From NCBI RefSeq assembly GCF_000166195.2, contig NZ_CM001403.1:868001-932000 (forward strand): 64,000 nucleotides of DNA, read 5' to 3'. Shown here piece by piece: positions 9,039-18,350 of this stretch. Under the pieces are notes generated by a model. The model saw nothing but the letters and a program-made list of their open reading frames with translations, was not told where the DNA came from and searched no databases. Origin of the DNA: Mucilaginibacter paludis DSM 18603 (GTDB lineage: Bacteria; Bacteroidota; Bacteroidia; Sphingobacteriales; Sphingobacteriaceae). The position numbers and the translations under genes are program-made. Each line of letters begins with the position of its first letter. Positions within the stretch are counted from its first letter, which is position 1.

Positions 9039-10463
9039 ATGAAAAGAAGTGATTTTATACAGCGTGCCGGTTTACTATCTGCCGGGCTGCTGTTTAATCA
9101 GAACTTGTTTGCCTCGGTTGCCGATTGGAGCAGCCTAAGGCCGGTTCCATCAAAACGCAATTTCAAAAGTAAAGCTGTTGAGGCTGCCATTGAGCAATTT
9201 AAGGCAGGTGTAAAAGACAAGGAATTGGCCTGGCTTTTTGAAAACTGTTTCCCTAATACGCTGGATACCACGGTATTTTTTAGCCAGGATAATGGCCTGC
9301 CTGATACCTATGTGATAACCGGCGACATTGATGCCATGTGGCTGCGCGACAGTTGCGCACAGGTTTGGCCTTATCTTACTTTTTTGAAGCAGGACGAGGA
9401 ACTGAAAAACATGGTTGCCGGTGTAATAAACAGGCAAATGAAATGTATTTTGAAAGACCCCTATGCCAATGCTTTTTATAAAGATGGTAACAAGGAAAGC
9501 GAGTGGAAAAACGACCATACCGATATGAAGCCCGGCGTTCATGAGCGAAAATGGGAAATCGATTCGTTATGTTATCCCATCAGACTGGCCTATCATTACT
9601 GGAAAAGAACCGGCGACACCGCCCCTTTTAACAATACATTTAAAAGCGCTATAGCATTAATATTACAAGTATTTACGGCGCAGCAACGCAAAAACGGCAA
9701 CAGGGGTGAGTACCACTTTCAGCGCGAAACTTTAAAGCCCACCGATACCTTACCCATGGATGGCTATGGTTTCCCGGTTAAGCCTACAGGCTTGATTTGC
9801 TCTATGTTTCGCCCCAGCGATGATGCTACCACTTATTCGTTCCTGATACCATCTAACTTTTTCGCGGTTGTGAGTCTTAAACAAGCTGCCGAAATGGTTA
9901 AAGCGATATTTAATGATGACCCGCTTGCCGGTAAACTTAACTTGTTAGCAACCGAAGTTGAAACGGCCCTGCAAAAGCACGCCATGGTGAACCATCCTAA
10001 ATTTGGAAAAATATACGCTTTTGAGGTTGACGGCTTTGGCAATGTGAACCTGATGGACGATGCCAATATCCCGGGCCTGCTTTCGCTACCTTACCTGGGC
10101 GCGGTACCGGTGAACGATCCGGTTTATCAAAATACGCGCAGCTTTGTATTATCAGATAGCAACCCCTATTATTACCAGGGCCAAAGCTTATCGGGCGTTG
10201 GTGGCCCCCATGTGGGCAAAGCCGATATGATATGGCCTTTAAGCATTATTTGCCGTGGTTTAACCAGTATTGATGACAGCGAGATTAAGCTATGTATCCG
10301 CATGTTAAAGGGCAGCCACGCCGGTACTGGCTTTATGCACGAATCGTTTAACAAGAACAACCCGGCGGATTTTACCCGCAAGTGGTTCGCCTGGGCCAAT
10401 ACCATTTTTGGTGAGTTTCTATGGGAAACCTACCAGGCAAAACCACATCTGCTGAATGCTTAA
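9039..10463 (+). CDS. GH125 exo-alpha-1,6-mannosidase
   Basis: A 474-residue protein that matches family 125 (formerly DUF1237) along its length: an (alpha/alpha)6 barrel with GDIDAMWLRDS (about 95-105), HERKWEIDSL (about 168-177), FRPSDD (257-262, the expected general acid region) and GFMHESFNKN (Glu435, expected base). Family members cut alpha-1,6-linked mannose from the non-reducing end. The N-terminus MKRSDFIQRAGLLSAGLLF looks like an export signal, so it acts in the periplasm. It starts 15 bp after the GH2 stop and is followed by GH20, 15 bp downstream. Confidence 0.93.
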   Translation: MKRSDFIQRAGLLSAGLLFNQNLFASVADWSSLRPVPSKRNFKSKAVEAAIEQFKAGVKDKELAWLFENCFPNTLDTTVFFSQDNGLPDTYVITGDIDAMWLRDSCAQVWPYLTFLKQDEELKNMVAGVINRQMKCILKDPYANAFYKDGNKESEWKNDHTDMKPGVHERKWEIDSLCYPIRLAYHYWKRTGDTAPFNNTFKSAIALILQVFTAQQRKNGNRGEYHFQRETLKPTDTLPMDGYGFPVKPTGLICSMFRPSDDATTYSFLIPSNFFAVVSLKQAAEMVKAIFNDDPLAGKLNLLATEVETALQKHAMVNHPKFGKIYAFEVDGFGNVNLMDDANIPGLLSLPYLGAVPVNDPVYQNTRSFVLSDSNPYYYQGQSLSGVGGPHVGKADMIWPLSIICRGLTSIDDSEIKLCIRMLKGSHAGTGFMHESFNKNNPADFTRKWFAWANTIFGEFLWETYQAKPHLLNA

Positions 10464-10478
10464 CAATTCAATTCTACC

Positions 10479-12776
10479 ATGATAACAATACGATCCTTTT
10501 TTATCCTTTGCGTGCTGGCCCTGCTCGTCAGTACCAATTTATGGGCGCAAAACAAACCCTTACCTTTAATTCCCTATCCTCAAAATGTAACTACTGGCAC
10601 GGGCGCATTTATCATTAACAAGCAAACCGTTATGGTATTGCCACCGGGTAAAAAGTACCTGCAGGAGGCCGATCTTTTCAATCAACTGATGGCTAACACT
10701 TTAGGTAGCCCGCTAAAATATGGTATCCAACCCAAAACAAACTTTATTAAGCTGGTAACCGATCCGGCAATAACAACCGAAGAAGGGCACCACCTGCTTG
10801 TTGATAGTAAGCACATCGTTCTATCGGCAAAAAATGCAGCCGGTATTTTGCGGGGGATAGAAACCATTCGTCAGTTGTTACCTGCACAGGTAGAAACCAG
10901 GCAAAGTACTGCGGAAAAGCAGCTGGTACTGCCCGCCGTGCAGATTGAAGATTATCCCGTTTACGCCTGGCGCGGCATGCACCTGGATGTTTCGAGACAT
11001 TTTTTCTCTGTCGATTATCTTAAAAAATACATCGACCTGATGGCGCTTTATAAATTTAATAAGCTGCATCTGCATTTAACCGACGACCAGGGCTGGCGTA
11101 TCGAGATCAAGCAATATCCTAAGCTCACCGAAGAGGGCGCATGGCGCACCTTCAATAACCAGGATTCGGCCTGTATGGTAAAGGCCAAAACAAACCCCGA
11201 TTTTATTATCGACCCTAAACACATCATCCAACGGAACGGCAAAACCTTATACGGCGGCTTTTATACCCAGCAGCAAATGAAGGATGTTGTGGCCTATGCG
11301 GCACAGCGCCATATTGATGTTATACCCGAGATAGATATGCCCGGCCACATGATGGCGGCTATTAACAATTACCCCTTTCTATCGTGCGAAGGCGGCAGTA
11401 AATGGGGAGAATTGTTTACCACCCCGATATGCCCTTGTAACGAAACTACCTTCACCTTTGCCGAAAATATTTTTAAAGAGATATTTGAAATTTTCCCGAG
11501 CCAATATATCCACATCGGCGGCGACGAGGTTGACCGTACCAGTTGGGGCAAATCCGACGCGTGTAAAGCTTTAATGGCCAAAGAGGGCATCAAAACCACT
11601 GCCGAATTGCAAAGCTATTTTATTAACCGGATGGAAAAGTTCTTTAATCAGCACGGTCGCAAACTGATCGGTTGGGACGAGATATTGGAAGGCGGCATCA
11701 GCCCTACGGCTATCGTTATGTACTGGCGCAGCTGGAAACCAAACGCCCCGGTTATAGCGGCCAAAAACGGCAATAAGGTAATTATGACGCCAGGCAGCCC
11801 GCTTTATTTTGATAATATTCCTGATAAAAACTCCATCAGCAATGTGTATCATTTCAATCCGGTTCCTGAAAAATTGAATGCCGCAGAAGCAAAAAATATC
11901 ATCGGGGCGCAGGCCAACGTTTGGACAGAGCATGTACCGACAGAAAACCGTGCCGACTACCTGGTTTTCCCGAGGATGACCGCCCTTGCTGAGGTTTTAT
12001 GGACCAACAAACAGGATTATGATGGTTATACCGAAAGATTAAACCAAAGCCTGGCACGCCTTGATGCTTTGAATGTACACTACCGCCTGCCCGACTTGCT
12101 GAACATTGGCGAAAACAACGTATTTACCAGCCAAACCACGCTAAACGTAACCAAACCTTTAGCCCAAATGAGCTTGCATTACACTACCGACGGCACCGAG
12201 CCTACCGCAACTTCAACAGAGCTGAGCAAGCCTTTAGTCATCACTACCCCTCAAACCATTAAACTGGCAGCTTTTATGCCCAATGGTTTACACGGCGATA
12301 TTTACAACATCAATTACCAGCAGCAGGCGTTTGCCGATCCCGTTGCTACGTTAACTTTACACAATGGCCTGAGTTGCAATTATTTTGCAGGCTTTTACAA
12401 GGCAACTAAAATGATACCGTTTGAAAAGCCCACAGGCAACTACATTGTTAACGAGGTGCTTGTACCTAAAGAGGCTACAGCGCCAAGCTTCGGTTTAAGG
12501 TATACGGGCTACCTGGCCATCCCCGAAACGGGCATTTATACCTTTTATTTAACCTGCGATGATGGCGGCGTATTAAATATAGCCAACCGGCCGGTGGTTG
12601 ATAATGACGGGCAACATTCGGCTATTGAAAAGGAAGGGCAGGTGGCCTTGAAGCAGGGCCTGCAACCTATAGCGCTTAATTTTATTGAAGGAGGCGGCGG
12701 CTACACGCTTAAACTGCAGTATAGTAAAGATGGTTCTGCACCGAAAGATATGCCGGCAGACTGGTTAAAACACTAA
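10479..12776 (+). CDS. GH20 beta-N-acetylhexosaminidase with PA14 domain
   Basis: A 765-residue secreted hexosaminidase. A signal peptide ends at LWAQ. A GH20b domain (about 27-160) precedes the catalytic barrel with RGMHLDVSRHFF, HLHLTDDQGWRIEIK and IHIGGDE, whose Asp349-Glu350 pair is the substrate-assisted catalytic dyad. A chitobiase C-terminal-type beta domain (about 535-600, LHYTTDGTEPT) and a PA14 domain (about 645-760, TGIYTFYLTCDDGG) follow; the latter probably binds sugar. It should remove terminal beta-GlcNAc or GalNAc. A second GH20 at 21.3 kb carries a discoidin-type domain instead, so the two probably meet different glycans. Confidence 0.93.
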   Translation: MITIRSFFILCVLALLVSTNLWAQNKPLPLIPYPQNVTTGTGAFIINKQTVMVLPPGKKYLQEADLFNQLMANTLGSPLKYGIQPKTNFIKLVTDPAITTEEGHHLLVDSKHIVLSAKNAAGILRGIETIRQLLPAQVETRQSTAEKQLVLPAVQIEDYPVYAWRGMHLDVSRHFFSVDYLKKYIDLMALYKFNKLHLHLTDDQGWRIEIKQYPKLTEEGAWRTFNNQDSACMVKAKTNPDFIIDPKHIIQRNGKTLYGGFYTQQQMKDVVAYAAQRHIDVIPEIDMPGHMMAAINNYPFLSCEGGSKWGELFTTPICPCNETTFTFAENIFKEIFEIFPSQYIHIGGDEVDRTSWGKSDACKALMAKEGIKTTAELQSYFINRMEKFFNQHGRKLIGWDEILEGGISPTAIVMYWRSWKPNAPVIAAKNGNKVIMTPGSPLYFDNIPDKNSISNVYHFNPVPEKLNAAEAKNIIGAQANVWTEHVPTENRADYLVFPRMTALAEVLWTNKQDYDGYTERLNQSLARLDALNVHYRLPDLLNIGENNVFTSQTTLNVTKPLAQMSLHYTTDGTEPTATSTELSKPLVITTPQTIKLAAFMPNGLHGDIYNINYQQQAFADPVATLTLHNGLSCNYFAGFYKATKMIPFEKPTGNYIVNEVLVPKEATAPSFGLRYTGYLAIPETGIYTFYLTCDDGGVLNIANRPVVDNDGQHSAIEKEGQVALKQGLQPIALNFIEGGGGYTLKLQYSKDGSAPKDMPADWLKH

Positions 12777-12783
12777 TAGTAAC

Positions 12784-14895
12784 ATGAAAAAACTGATTAT
12801 CCTTTTTTTAACGTTTGCCAGTCCATTGGCATTTGGCCAGTTGGCACCGAAGCCTTATGGCGCTTTACCATCAAAAGCACAACTTAACTGGCACCAGATG
12901 GAAATGTATTGTATTATCCATTTCGGGGTTGATACCTATACCGATAAAGAGTGGGGCTTTGGCGATGAAGACCCTAAAATACTGAACCCGGTTAAATTTA
13001 ACGCCGAACAAATTGTTGGTGCAGCCAAAGCGGGCGGCTTTAAAGGTATTACGGTGGTAGCTAAACACCACGATGGGCTATGCCTTTGGCCAACAAAAAC
13101 CACCCAACATAACATAACACAAGCCAGCTGGAAAAACGGCAAAGGCGATATGGTTAAAGAGTACCAGTTAGCCTGCCAAAAGCTGAACATACAGATGGGC
13201 ATTTACTGCTCGCCCTGGGACAGGAACAATGCCTATTATGGCAAGCCCGAATATTTAGCCATTTACCAGAGCCAGCTGCGCGAGTTGTACCAAAACTATG
13301 GCCGCTTATTTATATCATGGCACGACGGCGCCAATGGCGGCGATGGCTATTATGGCGGCACCAGGGAAGTACGTAAAATAGACCGTACCAGCTATTACCA
13401 CTGGCCCGAAACCTGGGGCATTACCCGCCAAATGCAGCCTTCGGCGGCTATATTTGGCGATGTTGGCCCGGATGTACGCTGGGTTGGTAACGAAGAAGGC
13501 TACGCAGGCGAAACCTGCTGGGCCACCTACGACCCCAAAGCCCCCGATGCCGGTAAAGTTGCCGCCAATGGTTACAGCAACTACGAGGAAGCTACCGAAG
13601 GAACCATGCATGGCACACGCTGGATGCCCGCAGAATGCGATGTGCCTTTAAGGCCGGGATGGTTTTACCATGCCAGCCAAAACGCGCAGGTAAAGTCCCC
13701 ATATACTTTACTGGATCTGTATTACAAAAGTGTAGGACGCGGTGCAGCATTAGATCTGGGTTTATCACCTAACCGGGATGGTTTGTTGGATACCGAAGAT
13801 GTGGCGTCGTTAAAACAGTTCGGCGATATTTTAACCCAAACATTTGCGGTTAACCTGGCTAAACAGGCCAAAACTACCGCCAGCAACATTCGCGGTAAAA
13901 ACAATCAAAAGTTTGGCCCCGGTTTTTTGTTTGATGACGACCGGTACAGCTATTGGGCTACCGATGATGCCGTTACTACTCCAGAACTGGTATTGGATAT
14001 GGGCAAGCCCGTAAACTTCAATGTGATTCGCCTGCGCGAAAACATTAAGCTCGGCCAGCGCATAGAAGCAATAGAAGTTGACGCGCTGTTATCCGGCAAG
14101 TGGACAAAAATAGCATCTGCCACAAGTATCGGTGCTAACCGCTTAATCAGGTTGCCGCAAAACATCAGCACCAGTAAGGTTAGGCTAAGGATAGTAAAAT
14201 CAGCCGCTTGCGTAACCCTCAGTGATTTTGGCTTGTATAAAGAACCCGTGCACGTAACAGCACCGCACATCAGCAGAAACAAAAATGGCCAGGTTAGCAT
14301 CAATACAGATGCCCCGGTAGCAGCTATACATTACACTACAGATGGTACAAGGCCAGGCCTAAACTCGCCATTATATACCGGCACCATCACGTTTCCCGAC
14401 GGAGGATCGATCAAAGCGATAGCGATGGACGGCAAAAAAATAAGCGAAGTGGCTTATGAGCAATTTGGCTTAAGCAAACAGGATTGGAAAGTAATGCCCG
14501 GCAGTACAGCCGACCATCCTGAAAGGGCCATTGATGAAAAGGGATACTCGCTTTGGAGCACCTTGCAAACAGATACCACCGCCAAATTTGCCCCGGCGCA
14601 AATCATGGTGGATATGGGCAAAGCTCAAAACATAACGGCGTTTACCTATCTGCCAAGGCAGGATAAAAAAACAGCCGGGCTTATTGATCAATACGAGATC
14701 GCTATCAGTAACGATGGCGTTAACTGGCAGCAGGTGGCTACAGGCGAGTTTTCCAATATCAGGTCTAACCCGATTGAGCAGTTGGTTAAACTGAATGGCG
14801 CCCATAAGGCCAGATTTTTTAGTTTTAAAGCCCTGCATGCCATTGATGGCAACGGCATAACGGCTGCCGAAATAGGCGTAATTATACAACATTAA
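12784..14895 (+). CDS. GH29 alpha-L-fucosidase with discoidin-type domains
   Basis: A 703-residue secreted fucosidase. After the signal peptide (FASPLAFGQ) comes the family 29 barrel with IHFGVDTYTDKEWG, VVAKHHDGLCLWPT and FISWHDGANGG; Asp181 in the last is the predicted nucleophile, with His replacing the Phe more usual in WFDG. An F5/8-type domain (about 365-485), a chitobiase-like beta domain (about 490-555) and a second F5/8-type domain (about 570-700) follow. It starts 7 bp after GH20. Its stop TAA overlaps the next start (TAATG), which points to translational coupling with GH92. Linkage specificity is not visible. Confidence 0.92.
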   Translation: MKKLIILFLTFASPLAFGQLAPKPYGALPSKAQLNWHQMEMYCIIHFGVDTYTDKEWGFGDEDPKILNPVKFNAEQIVGAAKAGGFKGITVVAKHHDGLCLWPTKTTQHNITQASWKNGKGDMVKEYQLACQKLNIQMGIYCSPWDRNNAYYGKPEYLAIYQSQLRELYQNYGRLFISWHDGANGGDGYYGGTREVRKIDRTSYYHWPETWGITRQMQPSAAIFGDVGPDVRWVGNEEGYAGETCWATYDPKAPDAGKVAANGYSNYEEATEGTMHGTRWMPAECDVPLRPGWFYHASQNAQVKSPYTLLDLYYKSVGRGAALDLGLSPNRDGLLDTEDVASLKQFGDILTQTFAVNLAKQAKTTASNIRGKNNQKFGPGFLFDDDRYSYWATDDAVTTPELVLDMGKPVNFNVIRLRENIKLGQRIEAIEVDALLSGKWTKIASATSIGANRLIRLPQNISTSKVRLRIVKSAACVTLSDFGLYKEPVHVTAPHISRNKNGQVSINTDAPVAAIHYTTDGTRPGLNSPLYTGTITFPDGGSIKAIAMDGKKISEVAYEQFGLSKQDWKVMPGSTADHPERAIDEKGYSLWSTLQTDTTAKFAPAQIMVDMGKAQNITAFTYLPRQDKKTAGLIDQYEIAISNDGVNWQQVATGEFSNIRSNPIEQLVKLNGAHKARFFSFKALHAIDGNGITAAEIGVIIQH

Positions 14896-17186
14896 TGCTA
14901 TTGAAAATGCCCGCCAACAAGAGTATCACGATATGGAAAATTATTTTGCTCAGTGCCTTTATAACTTTAAATAGTATAACCTGGGTTAACGCGCAAAATA
15001 CGGCGAACAACTTAACGCAATTTGTTGATCCATACATTGGCACCGGTTTTCACGGCCATGTTTTTGTTGGTGCCAATGTGCCCTTCGGGGCTGTGCAATT
15101 AGGGCCCACTAATTTATCTACGGGCTGGGACTGGTGCTCGGGCTACCATATTTCCGATTCAACCATTATCGGTTTCCAGCATACCCATTTAAGCGGTACC
15201 GGCATAGGCGACCTGGGCGATATCTCGGTGATGCCTACCACCGGCGAACTTAAAGTTACCAAAGGCACCATAGCCGATATACAAAGCGGCTACGTTTCGT
15301 TGTTTGACCGCAAGGATGAAGTGGTAAAACCCGGCTACTATGCCGTAAGGCTAAAGCGATATGATATAGGCGTAAGGCTAACTGCCAGCACAAGGGTTGG
15401 TTTCCACGAGTATACCTTCCCCAAAAACAGCCGGTCGCACATCATTATCGATTTAGAGGAAGGGATAGGCCGAACTCCGGTAAGTACTTCCATCACATTG
15501 TTGAATAGTAATACCATTACCGGCTACCGCTATACCAGCGGTTGGGCTAAAGATAAACGGGTGTACTTTGCCGCCGTGTTTTCAAAACCGGTAAAAAACT
15601 TCGCTGTTTACAACGGTAATCAACTAACCGGCGGTACTTCGCTAACAGCAACCAAAGTAAAAGGTGTAGTGAGTTTTGAAACCCTCGACGGCGAAAAGGT
15701 ATACGTTAAGGTTGGCCTATCGCCCATAAGTACCGAAAACGCCTTGCTCAATATTGCTGCCGAAATACCCGGTTGGGATTTTGAACAAGTCAGATCGTCT
15801 GCGGATAAGGCCTGGAATAAGCAATTACAAAAGGTGATGATCAAAACCGGCGATGCCGGGCAACTTAAAATATTTTACACGGCTTTGTACCATACCATGA
15901 TAGCGCCATCAACTTTTAATGATGCTAACGGCGACTATTGGGGAACCGATAAACAGGTACACCGCAAAGCCACTTTTACCAACCTGACTACCTTTTCGTT
16001 ATGGGATACCTACAGGGCTGCAAACCCGCTCTATACGCTTATTCAGCCCGAAAGGATGAGCGGCATCATCAATTCGCTTTTGGCTATTTACCAGCAACAG
16101 GGCAGGCTGCCGGTTTGGCCTTTAATGGCTAACGAAACCAATACCATGCCCGGTAACAGCGCCATCCCCATTATTGTTGACGCCTACTTAAAAGGCTATC
16201 AGGGTTTTGATGCGGAGCTGGCTTACCAGGCTGTTAAAACAACAAACATGGGTAACATCCGTGGATTAAACTTTATTAAACAAAATGGATTTATACCTGC
16301 CGACAGCACGGTAGAATCTGTAGCGATGGGTTTGGAATATGCCATTGATGACGCCGCGATAGCCAAAATGGCCCTCAGGATGAACAAGCAAGCCGATTAT
16401 CTGTATTTTAAAAACAGGGCCAATAACTATCAAAATTACTTTGATCAGCAAACGCATTTTATGCGTGGCAGGTTAAGCGCCCATCAGTGGCGCACGCCGT
16501 TCAATCCCTTCAAATCGGTACACATGAAGGATGATTACACCGAGGGCAATGCCTGGCAATATACCTGGCTGGTGCCGCAGGATGTTAACGGCCTGATTAA
16601 ACTACAGGGCGGCGATAAGGCTTTTAATGAGAAACTCGATTCGCTTTTTATTGCGCAGGGCGATATGGGTCCGGGCGCATCCAACGATATTTCGGGTTTG
16701 ATTGGCCAGTACGCACACGGTAACGAACCGAGCCACCATATTGCTTACCTATATAGCTACAGCGGCCAGCCCTGGAAAACCGCAGAAAAGGTGCGTTACA
16801 TTATGAATAACTTTTATACCGTTAAACCGGATGGCATCATCGGCAACGAAGATGTTGGCCAGATGTCGGCCTGGTATATTTTATCGTCGATGGGTTTTTA
16901 CCAGGTTGACCCGGCTGATGGAGGTTTTGTTTTTGGAAGCCCGCTGTTTAACGAAGTAACGCTTACCCTCTCTGCCAAAAGTAAAATGCATATCATTGCT
17001 AAAAACAACAGCAGCCAAAATATTTACATCCAAAAAGCCTGGCTGAACGGCAAGCCCCACAGCAAAACATTGATAACTTATACCGAGCTAAAAAAAGGCG
17101 GAGAGCTGATTTTTGAAATGGGGCCCAAACCCAATTTGGCATGGGGCACTAAACCCGCAGACAGGCCCCACTCCGACCCCCACTAA
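14895..17186 (+). CDS. GH92 alpha-mannosidase
   Basis: A 763-residue exported calcium-dependent exo-alpha-mannosidase. Family 92 marks are VDPYIGTGFHGHVFVGANVP at the start of the mature protein, GWDWCSGYHISD, TEGNAWQYTW (Glu near residue 550, expected acid), GNEPSHHIAYLY (near 610) and GNEDVGQMSAWY (near 650, with the Asp of the base pair). Most family members cut alpha-1,2-mannose, some alpha-1,3. Translation may start at 14895 or at the ATG at 14907 (MPANKS). It closes the operon and is followed by a strong hairpin. Confidence 0.94.
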   Translation: MLLKMPANKSITIWKIILLSAFITLNSITWVNAQNTANNLTQFVDPYIGTGFHGHVFVGANVPFGAVQLGPTNLSTGWDWCSGYHISDSTIIGFQHTHLSGTGIGDLGDISVMPTTGELKVTKGTIADIQSGYVSLFDRKDEVVKPGYYAVRLKRYDIGVRLTASTRVGFHEYTFPKNSRSHIIIDLEEGIGRTPVSTSITLLNSNTITGYRYTSGWAKDKRVYFAAVFSKPVKNFAVYNGNQLTGGTSLTATKVKGVVSFETLDGEKVYVKVGLSPISTENALLNIAAEIPGWDFEQVRSSADKAWNKQLQKVMIKTGDAGQLKIFYTALYHTMIAPSTFNDANGDYWGTDKQVHRKATFTNLTTFSLWDTYRAANPLYTLIQPERMSGIINSLLAIYQQQGRLPVWPLMANETNTMPGNSAIPIIVDAYLKGYQGFDAELAYQAVKTTNMGNIRGLNFIKQNGFIPADSTVESVAMGLEYAIDDAAIAKMALRMNKQADYLYFKNRANNYQNYFDQQTHFMRGRLSAHQWRTPFNPFKSVHMKDDYTEGNAWQYTWLVPQDVNGLIKLQGGDKAFNEKLDSLFIAQGDMGPGASNDISGLIGQYAHGNEPSHHIAYLYSYSGQPWKTAEKVRYIMNNFYTVKPDGIIGNEDVGQMSAWYILSSMGFYQVDPADGGFVFGSPLFNEVTLTLSAKSKMHIIAKNNSSQNIYIQKAWLNGKPHSKTLITYTELKKGGELIFEMGPKPNLAWGTKPADRPHSDPH

Positions 17187-17217
17187 TTAAGCGACAGATA
17201 ACTATAGGCGTTATTTT

Positions 17218-17260
17218 AGAGGCTGATTAAAATTGCTCATGGCTATTTTAATCAGCCTCT
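17218..17260. terminator. Bidirectional terminator between converging operons
   Basis: A perfect 16-bp inverted repeat, AGAGGCTGATTAAAAT (17218-17233) and its complement (17245-17260), with an 11-nt loop. It lies between the stops of GH92 (+) and the dipeptidase (-), with short T-rich flanks on both strands. Confidence 0.8.
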
Positions 17261-17276
17261 GTTATTTGGCATCGGC

Positions 17277-18347
17277 TTAAGCCCAGGCTTTTCTTAAAAA
17301 CCGGAGCCAGTTGCCATGCATCATATTCTCAATATCCTGAGCGGTATAGCCACGGTTGGCCAGCAGCTGGGTTACCTTTTGCAGATCGGCTATGGTTTCC
17401 AGGTCGTAAGGGCATTGCTCGCGGCCAAAAGCGCCGTCAAGGTCAGTCCCCATACCTACATGCAAGGCATTACCTGCTATCTGGCAAATGTGGTCGACAT
17501 GGTTGATCATCACTTCCAGATTGCAGTTCATCCCCCTTGGGGTCGACTCGCCCCTCACCCACCCTGGCACCATCATCCAGGCATCCAGCACAGCGCCAAT
17601 TACAGCACCGCGTTCAATTAATACCTTAATCTGCTCGTCGCTATACTGGCGATTGTGGTTTACCAAAGCCCGGCAGTTGTTGTGGCTTGCCCATACATGC
17701 CCGTTAAAGTGATCGAGTGCGTCCCAAAAGCTATCGTCGCATAAATGGGTGGCATCTAAAATCACATTCAGGCGTTCCATTTCTTTCAGCAAAGCATGGC
17801 CATTAGGCCCCATTAAACCCGTGGCATCGGTTCCCTGGGCGTAGCGGCCCGGGCCATAGTGTGCGGGGCCAACAGCGCGCAGGCCGCTGTTGTAGGCCTG
17901 CTCCAGATGGCCAACTGTAACTAAGGAATCAGCACCTTCCAGGCTTAAAATATAGCCTATAGGTTTTTTGTCTGTCTGTTCGCCGTTAGACCAGAGCTTG
18001 AGGTGGCTTTCAAGGGTATCTAAGTTATTAATCTGCACCATCTCTCCGCAGTCTTCCATGGCTTTGTACCAGGCCAGCTGCCCCTGTGTTTGCGCCCAGG
18101 CCTGTTGCGGCGAGTGCCAGCCTGGCAGGTTGTTACCCGGTGCCACAAAACGGCCTATTTGCGTAGCAACCACCAGGCCAATATTACCTTTGCGTAATTC
18201 AGGAAGGCTTACCACCGCTTTAGCCCGGTCGGGCTTATCTGTCAAACCAAGTTCGCGCTCATTAATGGCGGCAACCGGTTGGGTTAAATCGCGGTTCCAT
18301 TCGAGCGCGTTCATACTCAAATCGAGGTGGGCATCTATTATAAACAT
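17277..18347 (-). CDS. M19 membrane-dipeptidase family metallopeptidase
   Basis: A 356-residue protein of the renal-dipeptidase (M19) amidohydrolase family. The two-metal site is visible: His7-x-Asp9 (IDAHLDLSM), Glu137 (SLEGAD), His201 (ILDATHL), His222 (ASHNNCRAL) and Asp302 (GMGTDLDGAFG). There is no signal peptide, so it is probably cytoplasmic. Family members hydrolyse dipeptides and often accept a D-residue at the C-terminal side. It ends the operon, 3 bp after the D-threonine aldolase-like gene. Next to that enzyme, RidA and a GntP permease, I infer it frees D-amino acids from imported dipeptides. Confidence 0.9.
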   Translation of the reverse strand: MFIIDAHLDLSMNALEWNRDLTQPVAAINERELGLTDKPDRAKAVVSLPELRKGNIGLVVATQIGRFVAPGNNLPGWHSPQQAWAQTQGQLAWYKAMEDCGEMVQINNLDTLESHLKLWSNGEQTDKKPIGYILSLEGADSLVTVGHLEQAYNSGLRAVGPAHYGPGRYAQGTDATGLMGPNGHALLKEMERLNVILDATHLCDDSFWDALDHFNGHVWASHNNCRALVNHNRQYSDEQIKVLIERGAVIGAVLDAWMMVPGWVRGESTPRGMNCNLEVMINHVDHICQIAGNALHVGMGTDLDGAFGREQCPYDLETIADLQKVTQLLANRGYTAQDIENMMHGNWLRFLRKAWA

Positions 18348-18350
18348 GTT

